Assembly: GCA_012798535.1 (NCBI GenBank)
Contig: JAAZMZ010000035.1
Coordinates: 1 to 36,867 of the forward strand
Reading direction: 5' to 3'
Length of the DNA: 36,867 nt
Origin: Leptolinea sp.
GTDB taxonomy: Bacteria > Chloroflexota > Anaerolineae > Anaerolineales > Anaerolineaceae
This document shows, piece by piece, positions 15,152 to 24,069 of this stretch. A program made the position numbers and the translations under genes. Within the stretch, counting starts at the first letter, position 1, and the number at the start of each line of letters is the position of its first letter. Below the pieces are notes generated by a model. That model ran no database searches. It was not told the DNA's origin and was given only the letters and a program-made list of their open reading frames with translations.

Positions 15152-17410
15152 ATGGGTATGTCTCACCCTTTTATCAATACTCCAGAGATACCGACCAACC
15201 GTCTTCTAAAACTAGGGATTGTAGTTTTAATCTGCCTCATCTTCACCCTGGCATTGAGATCCCCGCAGGACCACGCTAGATCATTCCAATCAGATCGTAA
15301 AATGATCCGGGTGGTTATGGACAATAATTATCCTCCCTTCACCTTCCTTGATGAAAAGGGTGAATCGCAGGGGATTCTGATCGATTACTGGAGACTCTGG
15401 GAAGAAAAAACCGGAATAGAGGTTCAGCTTACAACCATGGACTGGGGGAAAGCCCTGAGTGAAATGGAAACTGGTAAGTATGATGTGATCGATACGGTAT
15501 TTTTTAATGAAGAGCGCGACAGAATCTATGATTTTGGTGAATCCTATGTGAACATCGATGTTCCCATCTATTTCCGGAACAATATCAGTGGATTGACTGA
15601 CGCCGCCTCACTGAAAGGTTTTCAAGTAGGCGTTAAGGTAAAAGATAACGCGATTTTTTATTTAAAGAGCTTCGGGGTCACACAATTCATAGAGTTTGAC
15701 AGCTATGAAGCCATCATCCAGGCTGCCAGAGATAAGCGCATCCATGTGTTTGTCGTGGACAAACCACCCGCGGAGTATTTCATTTCGAAATATGGTATCC
15801 AGAATGAATTCAACTCTTCTACCCCGTTGTACACCGGCCAGTTCCACAGGGCGGTGAAAAAAGGTGATCAAAAGTTGCTGGCTACAGTTGAAGATGGATT
15901 TAGACTGATCAGCGCAGCGGAATACAAAGCCATTGATACAAAATGGTATGGTAGTCGGATTCTTCTTCCCGGTTATTCTAAGTACATCCTGTTTGGAACC
16001 AGTGGTATTTGCCTGGTAGTTCTGGTTTTGCTGATATACAACCGTCAGTTGCAGCGCAGGGTTTTAGAACGAACCTCGGAATTGAACACCCTCTTTGGTG
16101 CCATGAAAGACATGGTTGTTGTAACTGATAAAGATGGTATCTGCCTGGATATTCCCACCAACACTTCGTTTGTTCCCAACCGGTCCCGAAAGTTTATCGG
16201 GAAAAGCATCCTCGAATTGATCCCGGATTCCTCTGGTGAATTTGCCGTAGATTTGATAAAAAAGGTGCTAAGGAATCAGTCAACAGAATCCGCCGATTTT
16301 TCGATCAGGGTGGATAGCAGGGTGAACTGGTTTTCATGTGTTATCTCTCCCCTGGACAAAGCGCGAGCACTGATCGTCATTCGCGATTTTACACAATGGA
16401 AGAATACTCAGGAAGCATTGTTGGAAAGCGAACAGCGTTTTCGTATCATGTTCGAAAACCGCGATGTGGCCATGGTTCTTATCTCTCCGGAAAATGGCCG
16501 CATTATCGATTCCAATAAGGCGGCCGCCAGATTTTACGGTTACCCTCTGAAGAAGATGCGGTCTCTGGATATATTTCAGTTGGATACACTCTCGGATAAC
16601 ATCCTAAAAAAAGAGATCCAAAAGGCCATCAATGTGGAACAATCCAAGTTCATTCAAATTCAAAAAATGGCCAGTGGAGAGTTGAAAACTGTCGAAATAC
16701 ATACCTCGCCGGTGAAGATCAACAACAAAGATCTGCTTTTTTGCATCATTTTTGATATTTCAGACCGCAGAAAAGCAGAAGACGCGGTGCTCGATAAAAC
16801 TCGTGAACTTACGGATGCCTATGAAGCCACCCTGGAAGGCTGGTCAAATGCACTGGAACTACGTGAACGTGAGACAGCCGGCCATAGTAAACGCGTTGTC
16901 GAGATGACACTGGCAGTCTGCCGGGAATTGAATATCCCGGAAGAAGAGCTGATCCATATTCAACGTGGCGCCCTGCTTCATGATATCGGGAAAATGGGCA
17001 TTCCCGATAACATCCTGCTTAAACCCGGGCCGCTTTCAGCGGATGAATGGGTGATCATGCGGCAGCACCCGATTTACGCGTATAAGCTTCTTTCAAAGAT
17101 ACCCTTTTTATCCCCGGCGCTGGATATTCCCTACTGTCACCATGAACGCTGGAATGGCAGCGGATATCCGCGGGGTCTTAAAGGAGAAGAAATCCCTCTG
17201 GCAGCCAGGATTTTCGCCGTTGTGGATGTTTGGGATGCCCTGATTTCTGATAGACCCTATCGACCCGCTTGGACGGAAGAAGCCGCGCTGAATTATCTGT
17301 TGGAAAACACAGATACCTTGTTCGACGCTCGGATTGTTCAGATATTTAACACAATTTATCAAAGATCCTATGCACTGAAACCGATGCAGGTCAATTTTGA
17401 CCTGATATAG
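15152..17410 (+). CDS. Membrane sensor: solute-binding domain, two PAS, HD-GYP c-di-GMP phosphodiesterase
   Basis: Order in the protein of about 752 residues: N-terminal membrane anchor or signal (TNRLLKLGIVVLICLIF), an extracellular bacterial solute-binding family 3 domain (about 50-275; IRVVMDNNYPPFTFLDE), a transmembrane helix (about 280-300), PAS domains (about 315-425 and 430-550; SEQRFRIMFENRDVAMVLI), and HD-GYP (about 560-745). The HD-GYP core is intact: HDIGKMGIPD, HP, HHERWNGSGYPRGLKG. Such domains hydrolyse c-di-GMP to GMP or pGpG. The SBP domain suggests sensing of an amino acid-like ligand outside the cell. The start is uncertain: ATG 15152 or 15158, TTG 15146; none has a good Shine-Dalgarno site. 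Confidence 0.92.
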   Translation: MGMSHPFINTPEIPTNRLLKLGIVVLICLIFTLALRSPQDHARSFQSDRKMIRVVMDNNYPPFTFLDEKGESQGILIDYWRLWEEKTGIEVQLTTMDWGKALSEMETGKYDVIDTVFFNEERDRIYDFGESYVNIDVPIYFRNNISGLTDAASLKGFQVGVKVKDNAIFYLKSFGVTQFIEFDSYEAIIQAARDKRIHVFVVDKPPAEYFISKYGIQNEFNSSTPLYTGQFHRAVKKGDQKLLATVEDGFRLISAAEYKAIDTKWYGSRILLPGYSKYILFGTSGICLVVLVLLIYNRQLQRRVLERTSELNTLFGAMKDMVVVTDKDGICLDIPTNTSFVPNRSRKFIGKSILELIPDSSGEFAVDLIKKVLRNQSTESADFSIRVDSRVNWFSCVISPLDKARALIVIRDFTQWKNTQEALLESEQRFRIMFENRDVAMVLISPENGRIIDSNKAAARFYGYPLKKMRSLDIFQLDTLSDNILKKEIQKAINVEQSKFIQIQKMASGELKTVEIHTSPVKINNKDLLFCIIFDISDRRKAEDAVLDKTRELTDAYEATLEGWSNALELRERETAGHSKRVVEMTLAVCRELNIPEEELIHIQRGALLHDIGKMGIPDNILLKPGPLSADEWVIMRQHPIYAYKLLSKIPFLSPALDIPYCHHERWNGSGYPRGLKGEEIPLAARIFAVVDVWDALISDRPYRPAWTEEAALNYLLENTDTLFDARIVQIFNTIYQRSYALKPMQVNFDLI

Positions 17411-17423
17411 CAGTTCGATTTTT

Positions 17424-17479
17424 ACATCTACCTTAAAGTGATTCCATTTCTTCGCGGGGATATAAGCATTTTAAGATGT
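17424..17479 (+). other. Intergenic stem-loop after the HD-GYP gene
   Basis: ACATC (17424-17428) and TTAAAGTG (17433-17440) pair with CATTTTAA (17467-17474) and GATGT (17475-17479): 13 pairs with one wobble and a four-base bulge, loop 26 bases. No T-run follows, so it is not a standard terminator; it may protect or end the transcript in another way. Confidence 0.4.
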
Positions 17480-17559
17480 AGATTAAATAGACAGATCACC
17501 TCTATGATTTGATATATTCGATAGAAATAATAATATTGACTATTTGGAGTTGTTTTCGC

Positions 17560-17588
17560 TTGACAAATAATATTATTCCAGTTAGTAT
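17560..17588 (+). promoter_or_regulatory. Predicted padR promoter
   Basis: TTGACA (17560-17565) and TAGTAT (17583-17588) are 17 bp apart. The spacer begins with the 12-bp perfect palindrome AATAATATTATT (17566-17577), a plausible regulator site. Confidence 0.6.
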
Positions 17589-17592
17589 ATAT

Positions 17593-17604
17593 AATATGTA
17601 ATAT
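17593..17604. promoter_or_regulatory. Candidate PadR operator upstream of padR
   Basis: AATATGTAATAT is nearly the reverse complement of the site before the methyltransferase gene (18183-18194; AATATACAATAT on the minus strand). It lies between the predicted -10 box and AGGAG, ending 12 bases before the padR ATG. Confidence 0.4.
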
Positions 17605-17616
17605 TAGGAGATAGAC

Positions 17617-18156
17617 ATGACTGCCCGTCTTGTAATTTTAGGTCTTCTTCGCGATCAGCCGCTTTATGGTTACGAAATCAAGCAAATCATCGAGGAACAC
17701 ATGAGTGATTGGACCTCGATCGCATTTGGTTCGATCTATTTCGCGCTGGATAAATTGGAGAAGGAGAAATTTATTGATAAGGTTGGAGTTGAGCAGGATA
17801 AAAAACGCCCGGCCCGCAGCGTCTTTCAAATCAATGATAAAGGCCGAGAGGAATTCTTGCGTCTCTTGCGTGAAAACTGGCAGCAGGCAGAACGCCAGTA
17901 TTTTTCTCTGGATGTTTGTCTTTTCTTTTTGAACAGCCTGCCGTCAGCCGAAGTGACAAGATATTTACACACTCAACAGTCAGTATTGCAGACTACACTC
18001 GAGCATCTTCAAAAACATCAGGCAGAACAGATGTCTAATCCGAATGTACCGCGTCAAGCATTATCCATATTTGACCATACCGTTGTACACACTCAGGCTG
18101 AATTGAACTGGGTATCCAGTCTGATCGAAAAAATCGAAAGCGGTGAGTATTCATAA
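17617..18156 (+). CDS. PadR family transcriptional regulator
   Basis: The 179-residue protein has the PadR winged helix at its N-terminus (about 4-90; ILGLLRDQPLYGYEIKQIIEE, then FGSIYFALDKLEKEKFI and the wing) and a helical C-terminal dimerisation domain typical of the longer PadR subgroup. PadR proteins repress neighbouring detoxification or transport genes and themselves. AGGAG sits eight bases before the ATG. The downstream methyltransferase gene is the likely target; both upstream regions carry a related AT-rich site. Confidence 0.93.
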   Translation: MTARLVILGLLRDQPLYGYEIKQIIEEHMSDWTSIAFGSIYFALDKLEKEKFIDKVGVEQDKKRPARSVFQINDKGREEFLRLLRENWQQAERQYFSLDVCLFFLNSLPSAEVTRYLHTQQSVLQTTLEHLQKHQAEQMSNPNVPRQALSIFDHTVVHTQAELNWVSSLIEKIESGEYS

Positions 18157-18182
18157 TCCTTTCTTTTTTTTTCAATTATTCC

Positions 18183-18194
18183 ATATTGTATATT
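18183..18194. promoter_or_regulatory. Candidate PadR operator upstream of the methyltransferase
   Basis: ATATTGTATATT lies 24 bp before the methyltransferase ATG and is a near match (reverse complement, two differences) to 17593-17604 upstream of padR. Surrounding sequence also shares TTATTCCA with the padR leader. Confidence 0.35.
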
Positions 18195-18217
18195 CTATCT
18201 AATATAAAGGAGAGAAA

Positions 18218-18874
18218 ATGAAAAAAGCAAGAATACCCGAGACTAACGATGGTATCCAGGGCGAATTAATTGTGGCCCAGTACGACCAGATGCAGCGTGA
18301 TTTCCGCGACAAGGGCTGGATGGAGACCAGTTCTTTGATCGCAAGCGGCGTTACCAGGGGGCACGCACTTGAAATTGGACATGGCCCCGGTTATCTTGGA
18401 CTGGAATGGCTCAAACATACTGAAAACACCACCCTGACCGGATTTGACATCAGCCCGGATATGAGTGCACTGGCACAACGCAATGCAAAGGAATACGGCT
18501 TGACCGAGCGCAGCGAGTACCGGCTGGGCAATTGTGACCACCTGCCATTCGAAGATAATTATTTCGATGCGGTTTTTTCGAACGGATCACTGCACGAATG
18601 GGCAGAACCGAAATCTTCTTTTGAAGAAATCTGGCGGGTACTTAAACCCGGTGGCCGCTACTTCATCTCTGATTTACGCCGCGATATGAATTTTTTCATA
18701 CTTGGCTTCTTATGGCTGGGTGTCCGTCCAACCGCTATGCGTTCCGGTCTGTTAACGTCGGTGGGTGCAGCGTATACACCGTCCGAACTTTACGAGCTCC
18801 TCGCATCAACCCACTTGAAAGCGGCGAAGGTAAGTGGAAATGCCATTGGATTGGAAATCTCAGGCATGAAATAG
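18218..18874 (+). CDS. Class I SAM-dependent methyltransferase
   Basis: The 218-residue protein has a Rossmann methyltransferase core: motif I LEIGHGPGYLGLEWL (about 49-63), acidic motif II TGFDISPDM, LPFEDNYFDAVFSNGSLHEW (motif IV region) and VLKPGGRYFISDL (post-IV). It resembles the Methyltransf_11/25 type, which often acts on small molecules or quinones; the substrate cannot be told. AAAGGAGAG precedes the ATG closely. It follows padR by 61 bp and is likely regulated by it. A short hydrophobic stretch (FFILGFLWLGV) is present in the C-terminal third. Confidence 0.88.
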   Translation: MKKARIPETNDGIQGELIVAQYDQMQRDFRDKGWMETSSLIASGVTRGHALEIGHGPGYLGLEWLKHTENTTLTGFDISPDMSALAQRNAKEYGLTERSEYRLGNCDHLPFEDNYFDAVFSNGSLHEWAEPKSSFEEIWRVLKPGGRYFISDLRRDMNFFILGFLWLGVRPTAMRSGLLTSVGAAYTPSELYELLASTHLKAAKVSGNAIGLEISGMK

Positions 18875-18957
18875 ATGGTAATCCAATGATACATTTCAGG
18901 TCACACAATATAGATAACCACAAAGAGGATCTTTCTTGTTTATAATTAATCCCAGTG

Positions 18958-21537
18958 ATGAACCGAGATACAATCCTCATCAGCCAGGCGGTTCAAAACC
19001 GCCGGCTTTTATTTTTTTTCTGGTTATGTACCGCCGAATCGCTGTTTTCCGCGGGCTGGCTGATCAGCCTGCCGTCTGATTCAGGCACATTTACAGGATT
19101 ATCCCCTTTTCGTTTAGTTCTACTGGCCATCATCCTTCTCCCGGGAATGCTCTGCATGCTACTGGCATTCCGTGGTGGAAAGCTGATCGGGGGAAGATCG
19201 TGCACAGATTTACTGGGCACTGATGCAACCTGGCTAATCCCGGCTTGTCTGGCCGCCGGAGTGTTAGGTCTGACGGCTCTGGCTTTACTGAATGACCTGT
19301 ACGCGGGCACAGGAGCCACCTCTTATAAAGCGGTTGCCGAACGCCTCGCACCGCTGCTGGTCTTTTTCTCTCTCCTGGCCTTCCAGTTCGCCGGATTGAA
19401 GATCATTGCTCTTCGAGATAAAACCACTCAGTTCTTTCGCATCAACCGGTCATTCCTGCAAACCTGGGGATGGGTGTACGGTGGTCTTCTTTTGCTGGTT
19501 CTACTAATTGGTACCACTCGCCTGGGGTTGAATGCCGATCCGATCGGCTGGGGAAAACCTACCGTTCCTCTGCTTGAATGGCAGATCTGGCTCGGTGTTC
19601 TACTCTGTTTGATCATGCAGATCACGCGTAACTCGGCATTCTTTCAAAAAGCCGCCGCCTGGCAATCCGATCATCCTGCCGCCAGCGCCGGTTTGATCTC
19701 TTTCGCGATTTGGGCACTGGCAATGCTCGTATGGGCAGGCCAGCCGGTTCCACCCGGATTCTTTGCCACTCCTCCGCGGGCACCAAATTATGAGATCTAC
19801 CCCTTCTCGGATGCAGCTTTTTATGATTTTCACGCCCAATCGCTGTTGATCGGTCTTGGATATCGCGGTGAGGCCATTCCCCCACGCCCGCTATATATCC
19901 TGTTTCTGGCAATCAGCCATCTCATCGCCGGACAGGATTACACGCGGGTGATCTTTTTACAGACCACCGTACTGGCCTTCTTCCCGGTGACGGTTTACTG
20001 GATCGGAAAAACGTTGAACGCAAAGACTACTGGTCTGCTGGCTGCCTTCTTCATCATCATGCGTGAATGGACATCCATCATCAGCACACCTTTTACTTCA
20101 GATGTATCCAATTCCAAGTTGTTGTTCGCCGACCTGCCGGCTGCCCTGGCTATCAGCCTGGTTTTATTATTCAGTCTCCGCTGGCTGTATGAACCTCAAA
20201 ACAGAAAACTGGGATTGCTGACCGGTGGATTACTTGGGATAAGCCTGCTGATTCGTACCCAGATCATTATCCTGCTACCGGTGATCCTTCTGTTCTTTCT
20301 ATTCACCATCATCAAAGATAGGATATCCTTTCGGTCGATCGTTGCACCTGTGATTCTTTTTCTCGTGGGATTTATTCTAGCAGTTGCTCCCTGGTTATCC
20401 AGAAGCTACCGAATCACCGGGGAATTTGTGTTTGACCACCCCGAATCGCAGACCAGAGTGGTGGCACAGCGCTATTATCCCGAAACCGAGTTAACTGACT
20501 TCGACCGCAAACCCGGGGAATCCACGGCAGATTACACTCAGCGGCTTTCCACGGCCATCCGCCAGCGGGTATTCTCCGATCCCGTTAGTGTGATCCAGTT
20601 TGTGGCCGCCCACTGGCTGAACAGCGAGATCGCCAATTTGCAGATCTTTCCTGTGCGTTTCAGTATCACTTCACTGTCAGAGTTGATTAAACCGGAGCAT
20701 GCCTTCTGGGAAGATTGGAACGGGCAACCCACACCCCGGCAGACTGTGATCTTGTTGTTGAATCTAGCCGTTCTTGCAGCCGGTTTTATTTATTTCACGC
20801 GCCGAAAGTTCTGGATCGGTCTTCTACCGCTGTTCTTCAATCTGGCTTATCATTTCAGCAATGCCGCCGCCCGCAACTCCGGGTGGCGGTACCTGCTGCC
20901 TGCGGATTGGATATTCCTGTTGTATTTCGCCGCCGGGATCACAGGTCTTCTATCCCTGTTCTGGCCGGGTAGACAGGCCACATTGCAGGACTCGGTCGCG
21001 GTCGAACATAAGAACCGGCCGATCGGTTTGATCGGGCTTCTAGCCATCATGCTGGGAATTCTGAGTATCGGGTTTACACCGCTGGCCGCAGAGAGCGTTT
21101 TTCCAAATATCTACCTGCAAGGCACGAACGAGTCCATCCGGGATTTAATCACCTCTTCATCGAGGCAGACTTCCCCGGATGTCCAGGCGGGCATAGACAC
21201 GCTGATTCACGATCCTGAGGCGGTCATCATGAACGGGCGGATGCTCTATCCCCGTTTCTATGATGCCGGAGAAGGGGAAGAAAAGACGGGAAAAACCGGC
21301 TATACATCCCTACCCTACGCGCGCTATGTATTCCTGGTGGCCGGCGAGCCTGAAGGCACGGTGATCTTCCCGCAGACTCAGGCAGACCTGCCGCTCAGAA
21401 ACACCGGTGATGTTATTCTGGCCGGTTGCATGGACGGATTGGCTGTAAAAGCGCGCCTGGTACTCCTTCCCGGTCCAACACCGCACATCTACCTCGCAAA
21501 TCCACCAGTGTCATGGGATTGTAAATCAGCGCCATGA
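18958..21537 (+). CDS. Large GT-C type (GT39/ArnT-like) membrane glycosyltransferase
   Basis: About 859 residues with some 14 or more hydrophobic helices up to about residue 715, then a soluble C-terminal domain outside the membrane. The loop after the first TM block contains FSDAAFYDFHAQSLL, with acidic residues as in GT-C catalytic loops, and RPLYILFLAISHLI follows. GT-C enzymes use polyprenyl-phosphate sugars to glycosylate lipids or proteins on the outer face. A TATAAT lies at 18941-18946, and GTG 18955 is an alternative start; leaders this short have no Shine-Dalgarno site. Its stop overlaps the dus start (ATGA), so translation is coupled. Acceptor and donor are unknown. Confidence 0.75.
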   Translation: MNRDTILISQAVQNRRLLFFFWLCTAESLFSAGWLISLPSDSGTFTGLSPFRLVLLAIILLPGMLCMLLAFRGGKLIGGRSCTDLLGTDATWLIPACLAAGVLGLTALALLNDLYAGTGATSYKAVAERLAPLLVFFSLLAFQFAGLKIIALRDKTTQFFRINRSFLQTWGWVYGGLLLLVLLIGTTRLGLNADPIGWGKPTVPLLEWQIWLGVLLCLIMQITRNSAFFQKAAAWQSDHPAASAGLISFAIWALAMLVWAGQPVPPGFFATPPRAPNYEIYPFSDAAFYDFHAQSLLIGLGYRGEAIPPRPLYILFLAISHLIAGQDYTRVIFLQTTVLAFFPVTVYWIGKTLNAKTTGLLAAFFIIMREWTSIISTPFTSDVSNSKLLFADLPAALAISLVLLFSLRWLYEPQNRKLGLLTGGLLGISLLIRTQIIILLPVILLFFLFTIIKDRISFRSIVAPVILFLVGFILAVAPWLSRSYRITGEFVFDHPESQTRVVAQRYYPETELTDFDRKPGESTADYTQRLSTAIRQRVFSDPVSVIQFVAAHWLNSEIANLQIFPVRFSITSLSELIKPEHAFWEDWNGQPTPRQTVILLLNLAVLAAGFIYFTRRKFWIGLLPLFFNLAYHFSNAAARNSGWRYLLPADWIFLLYFAAGITGLLSLFWPGRQATLQDSVAVEHKNRPIGLIGLLAIMLGILSIGFTPLAAESVFPNIYLQGTNESIRDLITSSSRQTSPDVQAGIDTLIHDPEAVIMNGRMLYPRFYDAGEGEEKTGKTGYTSLPYARYVFLVAGEPEGTVIFPQTQADLPLRNTGDVILAGCMDGLAVKARLVLLPGPTPHIYLANPPVSWDCKSAP

Positions 21538-22523
21538 CAGGCCTTTCAATACACGTCGAACAAACCCCTGATTTTTACATAGGGAATATCCCTGTTCATG
21601 GCAGATTGATACTCGCGCCGATGGATGGGTACACAGACCATCCCTTCCGCCTGATCTGCCGGCGCTGGGGATCCGCCTGCTCCTATTCGGAATTCATTAA
21701 TGCCATGGATCTGGAAGGCAGGCATCCCCATATCGGCGATCGCATGGCGTTCACCGATGATGAACGTCCTTTCGGGTTTCAAATCCTTGACAATTCTCCA
21801 GAGCGCATACACATGGCCGCCGGTATATTGCGTCAACGCAATCCGGATTTCCTGGACTTGAACCTGGGTTGCTGCAGCCGATCTGTGTGCTCGCGGGGAG
21901 CCGGCGCCAGCCTGATGCGCGATCCGGAAAAGATTACCAGAATTGTGCAGATGCTGGTGACAACCATGGATATTCCTATTACGGCCAAAATGCGGCTGGG
22001 ATGGGATGAGAAATCACGCAACTATCTGGAGGTCGCTCACCTCATAGAAGACGCGGGGGCTTCCGCTCTGGCCGTTCACGGGCGCACCCGGAATCAACTC
22101 TACAGCGGCTGTGCCGACTGGGATGCCATTGCGCGGATAAAACAGGAATTGAAGATCCCGGTCATCGGCAATGGCGATGTCACCAGACCGGAGGATATCC
22201 ACCGGTTTTTCACACACACCGCCTGTGATGCCCTGATGATCGGGCGCGGCGCGGTCGGTAATCCATGGATTTTCGCATATAAAAACCGCTCTGATTGTTC
22301 CCGTCAGGAGATCTTCCAGACCATCCGTGAGCATCTGAAAGCGTCCATTCGATTCTATGGAGAAGAGCACGGGCTGATTGTGTTCCGCAAACAGGCCGTC
22401 AATTACCTCAGGGACCTGTGGCCTTCAGAGGAATTCCGCCGTGAGCTTTTGACCACCAATGATCGCCCTGCCTTCATGGAGAAAATCCAATCTCTGATCG
22501 AAAATACCTCATCCCTCTGCTAA
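21534..22523 (+). CDS. tRNA-dihydrouridine synthase (Dus family)
   Basis: Dus enzymes reduce uridine to dihydrouridine in the tRNA D-loop with FMN and NADPH. The 329-residue protein has the TIM-barrel landmarks LAPMDGYTDHPFR, LNLGCCSRSV (active-site loop), ITAKMRLGWDE (Lys), LAVHGRTRNQLYSG (His/Arg) and IGNGDVTRPED ... MIGRGAVGNPWIF (FMN phosphate site). In the active-site loop the usual Gly-Cys-Pro reads Gly-Cys-Cys (Cys113-Cys114); the catalytic Cys is kept. The gene overlaps the preceding membrane protein gene by four bases and converges on ppk2 with a 15-bp overlap of the 3' ends. Confidence 0.93.
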   Translation: MTGLSIHVEQTPDFYIGNIPVHGRLILAPMDGYTDHPFRLICRRWGSACSYSEFINAMDLEGRHPHIGDRMAFTDDERPFGFQILDNSPERIHMAAGILRQRNPDFLDLNLGCCSRSVCSRGAGASLMRDPEKITRIVQMLVTTMDIPITAKMRLGWDEKSRNYLEVAHLIEDAGASALAVHGRTRNQLYSGCADWDAIARIKQELKIPVIGNGDVTRPEDIHRFFTHTACDALMIGRGAVGNPWIFAYKNRSDCSRQEIFQTIREHLKASIRFYGEEHGLIVFRKQAVNYLRDLWPSEEFRRELLTTNDRPAFMEKIQSLIENTSSLC

Positions 22524-23324
22524 CTGCTTCTTGAAGGCTTCAACATCGATTGCCGGATTGGGATATTCCATTTTCATGGCTTTCAGGGTGTCAACTATCA
22601 CGGATGAGACCACCAGATTGCGGTACCAGTTTCGGTTGGCCGGAACCACGTACCAGGGCGCCCATTTCGTGGATGTCTTTTGAATGGCTTCTTCAAAGGC
22701 TTTCATGTATTCCGGCCAGAGTTTACGCTCAGCCAGATCACCCGGATTGAACTTCCAGCGTTTCTGGGGCATTTCCAAACGTTCGAGAAAACGTTGCTTC
22801 TGTTCTTCCAGGCTGATGTTTAGGAAGAATTTTAGTATGGTGGTACCCTCCTCAGATAACTGGCGTTCAAAATCGTTGATCTGTTGATACCGTTTCTTCC
22901 AAACTTCCCGGGGCACCAGATTGTGCACTCTTACCACCAGCACATCTTCATACTGGCTGCGGTTGAAGACCACGATCTCCCCTTTCCCAGGAGTCTGGGA
23001 ATGGATTCGCCACAGATAGTCATGATCCAGTTCCATTTGAGTGGGGGTCTTAAAACTGGCGATCCGCACTCCCTGCGGATTTACACCTTCGAATACTGAC
23101 CGTATGGTCCCATCCTTGCCGCCGCCGTCCATAGCCTGCAGAACAATCAACAGGCGGTGTTTATGCTCGGAATAAAGCAGTTCCTGTAATTCCACCAGAT
23201 CTGCCCGGTTTTCGGCCAATTTTTCATTTCCTTTTTGTTTCTTGCCATCAAAATCTCCCAGGTCATCAGCAGAAAAATCGGCGAGTTTGAATTTTTTGCC
23301 GGGTTCAATACGGTATTGTTCCAT
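22509..23324 (-). CDS. ppk2: Polyphosphate kinase 2 (PPK2) family
   Basis: PPK2 enzymes transfer phosphate between polyphosphate and nucleotides. The 271-residue product carries Walker A AMDGGGKDGTIRSVFEGVN, the lid segment KTPTQMELDHDYLWR and Walker B-like VFNRSQYEDVLVVRVH, followed by the C-terminal HFLN-like FFLNISLEEQKQRF. The ATG at 23324 is preferred because GGGAGTG lies just upstream; the longer frame starts with TTG at 23384. Size and motifs fit the one-domain (class I or III) PPK2 proteins; nucleotide preference cannot be told. It diverges from efp. Confidence 0.93.
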   Translation of the reverse strand: MEQYRIEPGKKFKLADFSADDLGDFDGKKQKGNEKLAENRADLVELQELLYSEHKHRLLIVLQAMDGGGKDGTIRSVFEGVNPQGVRIASFKTPTQMELDHDYLWRIHSQTPGKGEIVVFNRSQYEDVLVVRVHNLVPREVWKKRYQQINDFERQLSEEGTTILKFFLNISLEEQKQRFLERLEMPQKRWKFNPGDLAERKLWPEYMKAFEEAIQKTSTKWAPWYVVPANRNWYRNLVVSSVIVDTLKAMKMEYPNPAIDVEAFKKQLAEG

Positions 23325-23422
23325 TGGTATCACTCCCTGGTATAAAACCTCAGTATGATGAAAGACCTGATCATTATCCCTCAATTATGTTTGAAAGAAA
23401 AATCAAACAAGACGAATAGACA

Positions 23423-23442
23423 GGTATTGATTAGTCAATACC
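23423..23442. promoter_or_regulatory. 20-bp perfect inverted repeat upstream of efp
   Basis: GGTATTGA (23423-23430) and TCAATACC (23435-23442) are exact inverted repeats around TTAG. It ends five bases before the predicted efp -35 box and lies between divergent ppk2 and efp, so it may be an operator for one or both. Confidence 0.5.
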
Positions 23443-23447
23443 CGTCC

Positions 23448-23476
23448 TTGTGAATCCAGACCGGTCGATTTATAAT
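23448..23476 (+). promoter_or_regulatory. Predicted efp promoter
   Basis: TTGTGA (23448-23453) and TATAAT (23471-23476) are 17 bp apart. Two ACCGGT palindromes (23460-23465 and 23479-23484) flank the -10 box. Confidence 0.65.
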
Positions 23477-23511
23477 TCACCGGTTATTTTGGATGAAAAG
23501 AGGAAAGAAAC

Positions 23512-24069
23512 ATGATTGATGTCAACGATTTACGCAAAGGTGTGACCTTTGAATTGGACGGCAGTCTGTATAAAGTTCTGGAATACAGCCACCACAAACC
23601 CGGTCGGGGCAATGCCACCATCCGCATTAAAGCCCGGGATTTGCGTTCCGGCACCACCCTGGAAAAAACCTTCCAGTCCGGTGATCGCGTTCCTGAAGCC
23701 CGCCTGGATTTTCATAATGTTCAATACCTGTATAAAGACGGCGACTTGTACTACTTTATGGATATGGAGACGTTTGAACAACCCGCCATTCCGGCAAAAG
23801 TCGTGGACGAAGCAGCCGGTTTTCTCAAAGAGAATATGGAAGTCAAGATTACTTTCTACAACAATGAACCTATAGATATCGAACTGCCTACTTCGGTTGA
23901 TCTGAAAGTGACGCATGCGGAAATGGCCGTCAAAGGCGATACTGCCACCGGCGTAACCAAGAAGGTGATCACTGAAACCGGACAGGAAGTTCAGACCCCT
24001 TATTTTGTGGTAGAAGGCGATACCATCCGGGTGGATACCCGTACAGGATCGTACGTCACGCGTGTCTGA
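23512..24069 (+). CDS. efp: Elongation factor P
   Basis: EF-P relieves ribosome stalling at proline runs. The 185-residue protein has the three beta-barrel domains: N-terminal KOW-like (DLRKGVTFELDGSLYKVLEY), central OB (YYFMDMETFEQP) and C-terminal (TATGVTKKVITETGQEVQTPYFVVEGDTI region). The loop tip that enters the peptidyl-transferase centre reads HHKPGRGNA, with Arg at position 32 where many bacteria have Lys. AGGAAAG precedes the ATG, and a good promoter lies upstream. The two small hairpins after the stop lead into the cysteine-rich gene. Confidence 0.97.
   Translation: MIDVNDLRKGVTFELDGSLYKVLEYSHHKPGRGNATIRIKARDLRSGTTLEKTFQSGDRVPEARLDFHNVQYLYKDGDLYYFMDMETFEQPAIPAKVVDEAAGFLKENMEVKITFYNNEPIDIELPTSVDLKVTHAEMAVKGDTATGVTKKVITETGQEVQTPYFVVEGDTIRVDTRTGSYVTRV

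Noticed and set aside
18157..18180. Terminator after padR suggested by a run of T
   Set aside because: There is no stem before the T-run, so it is only an AT-rich spacer.
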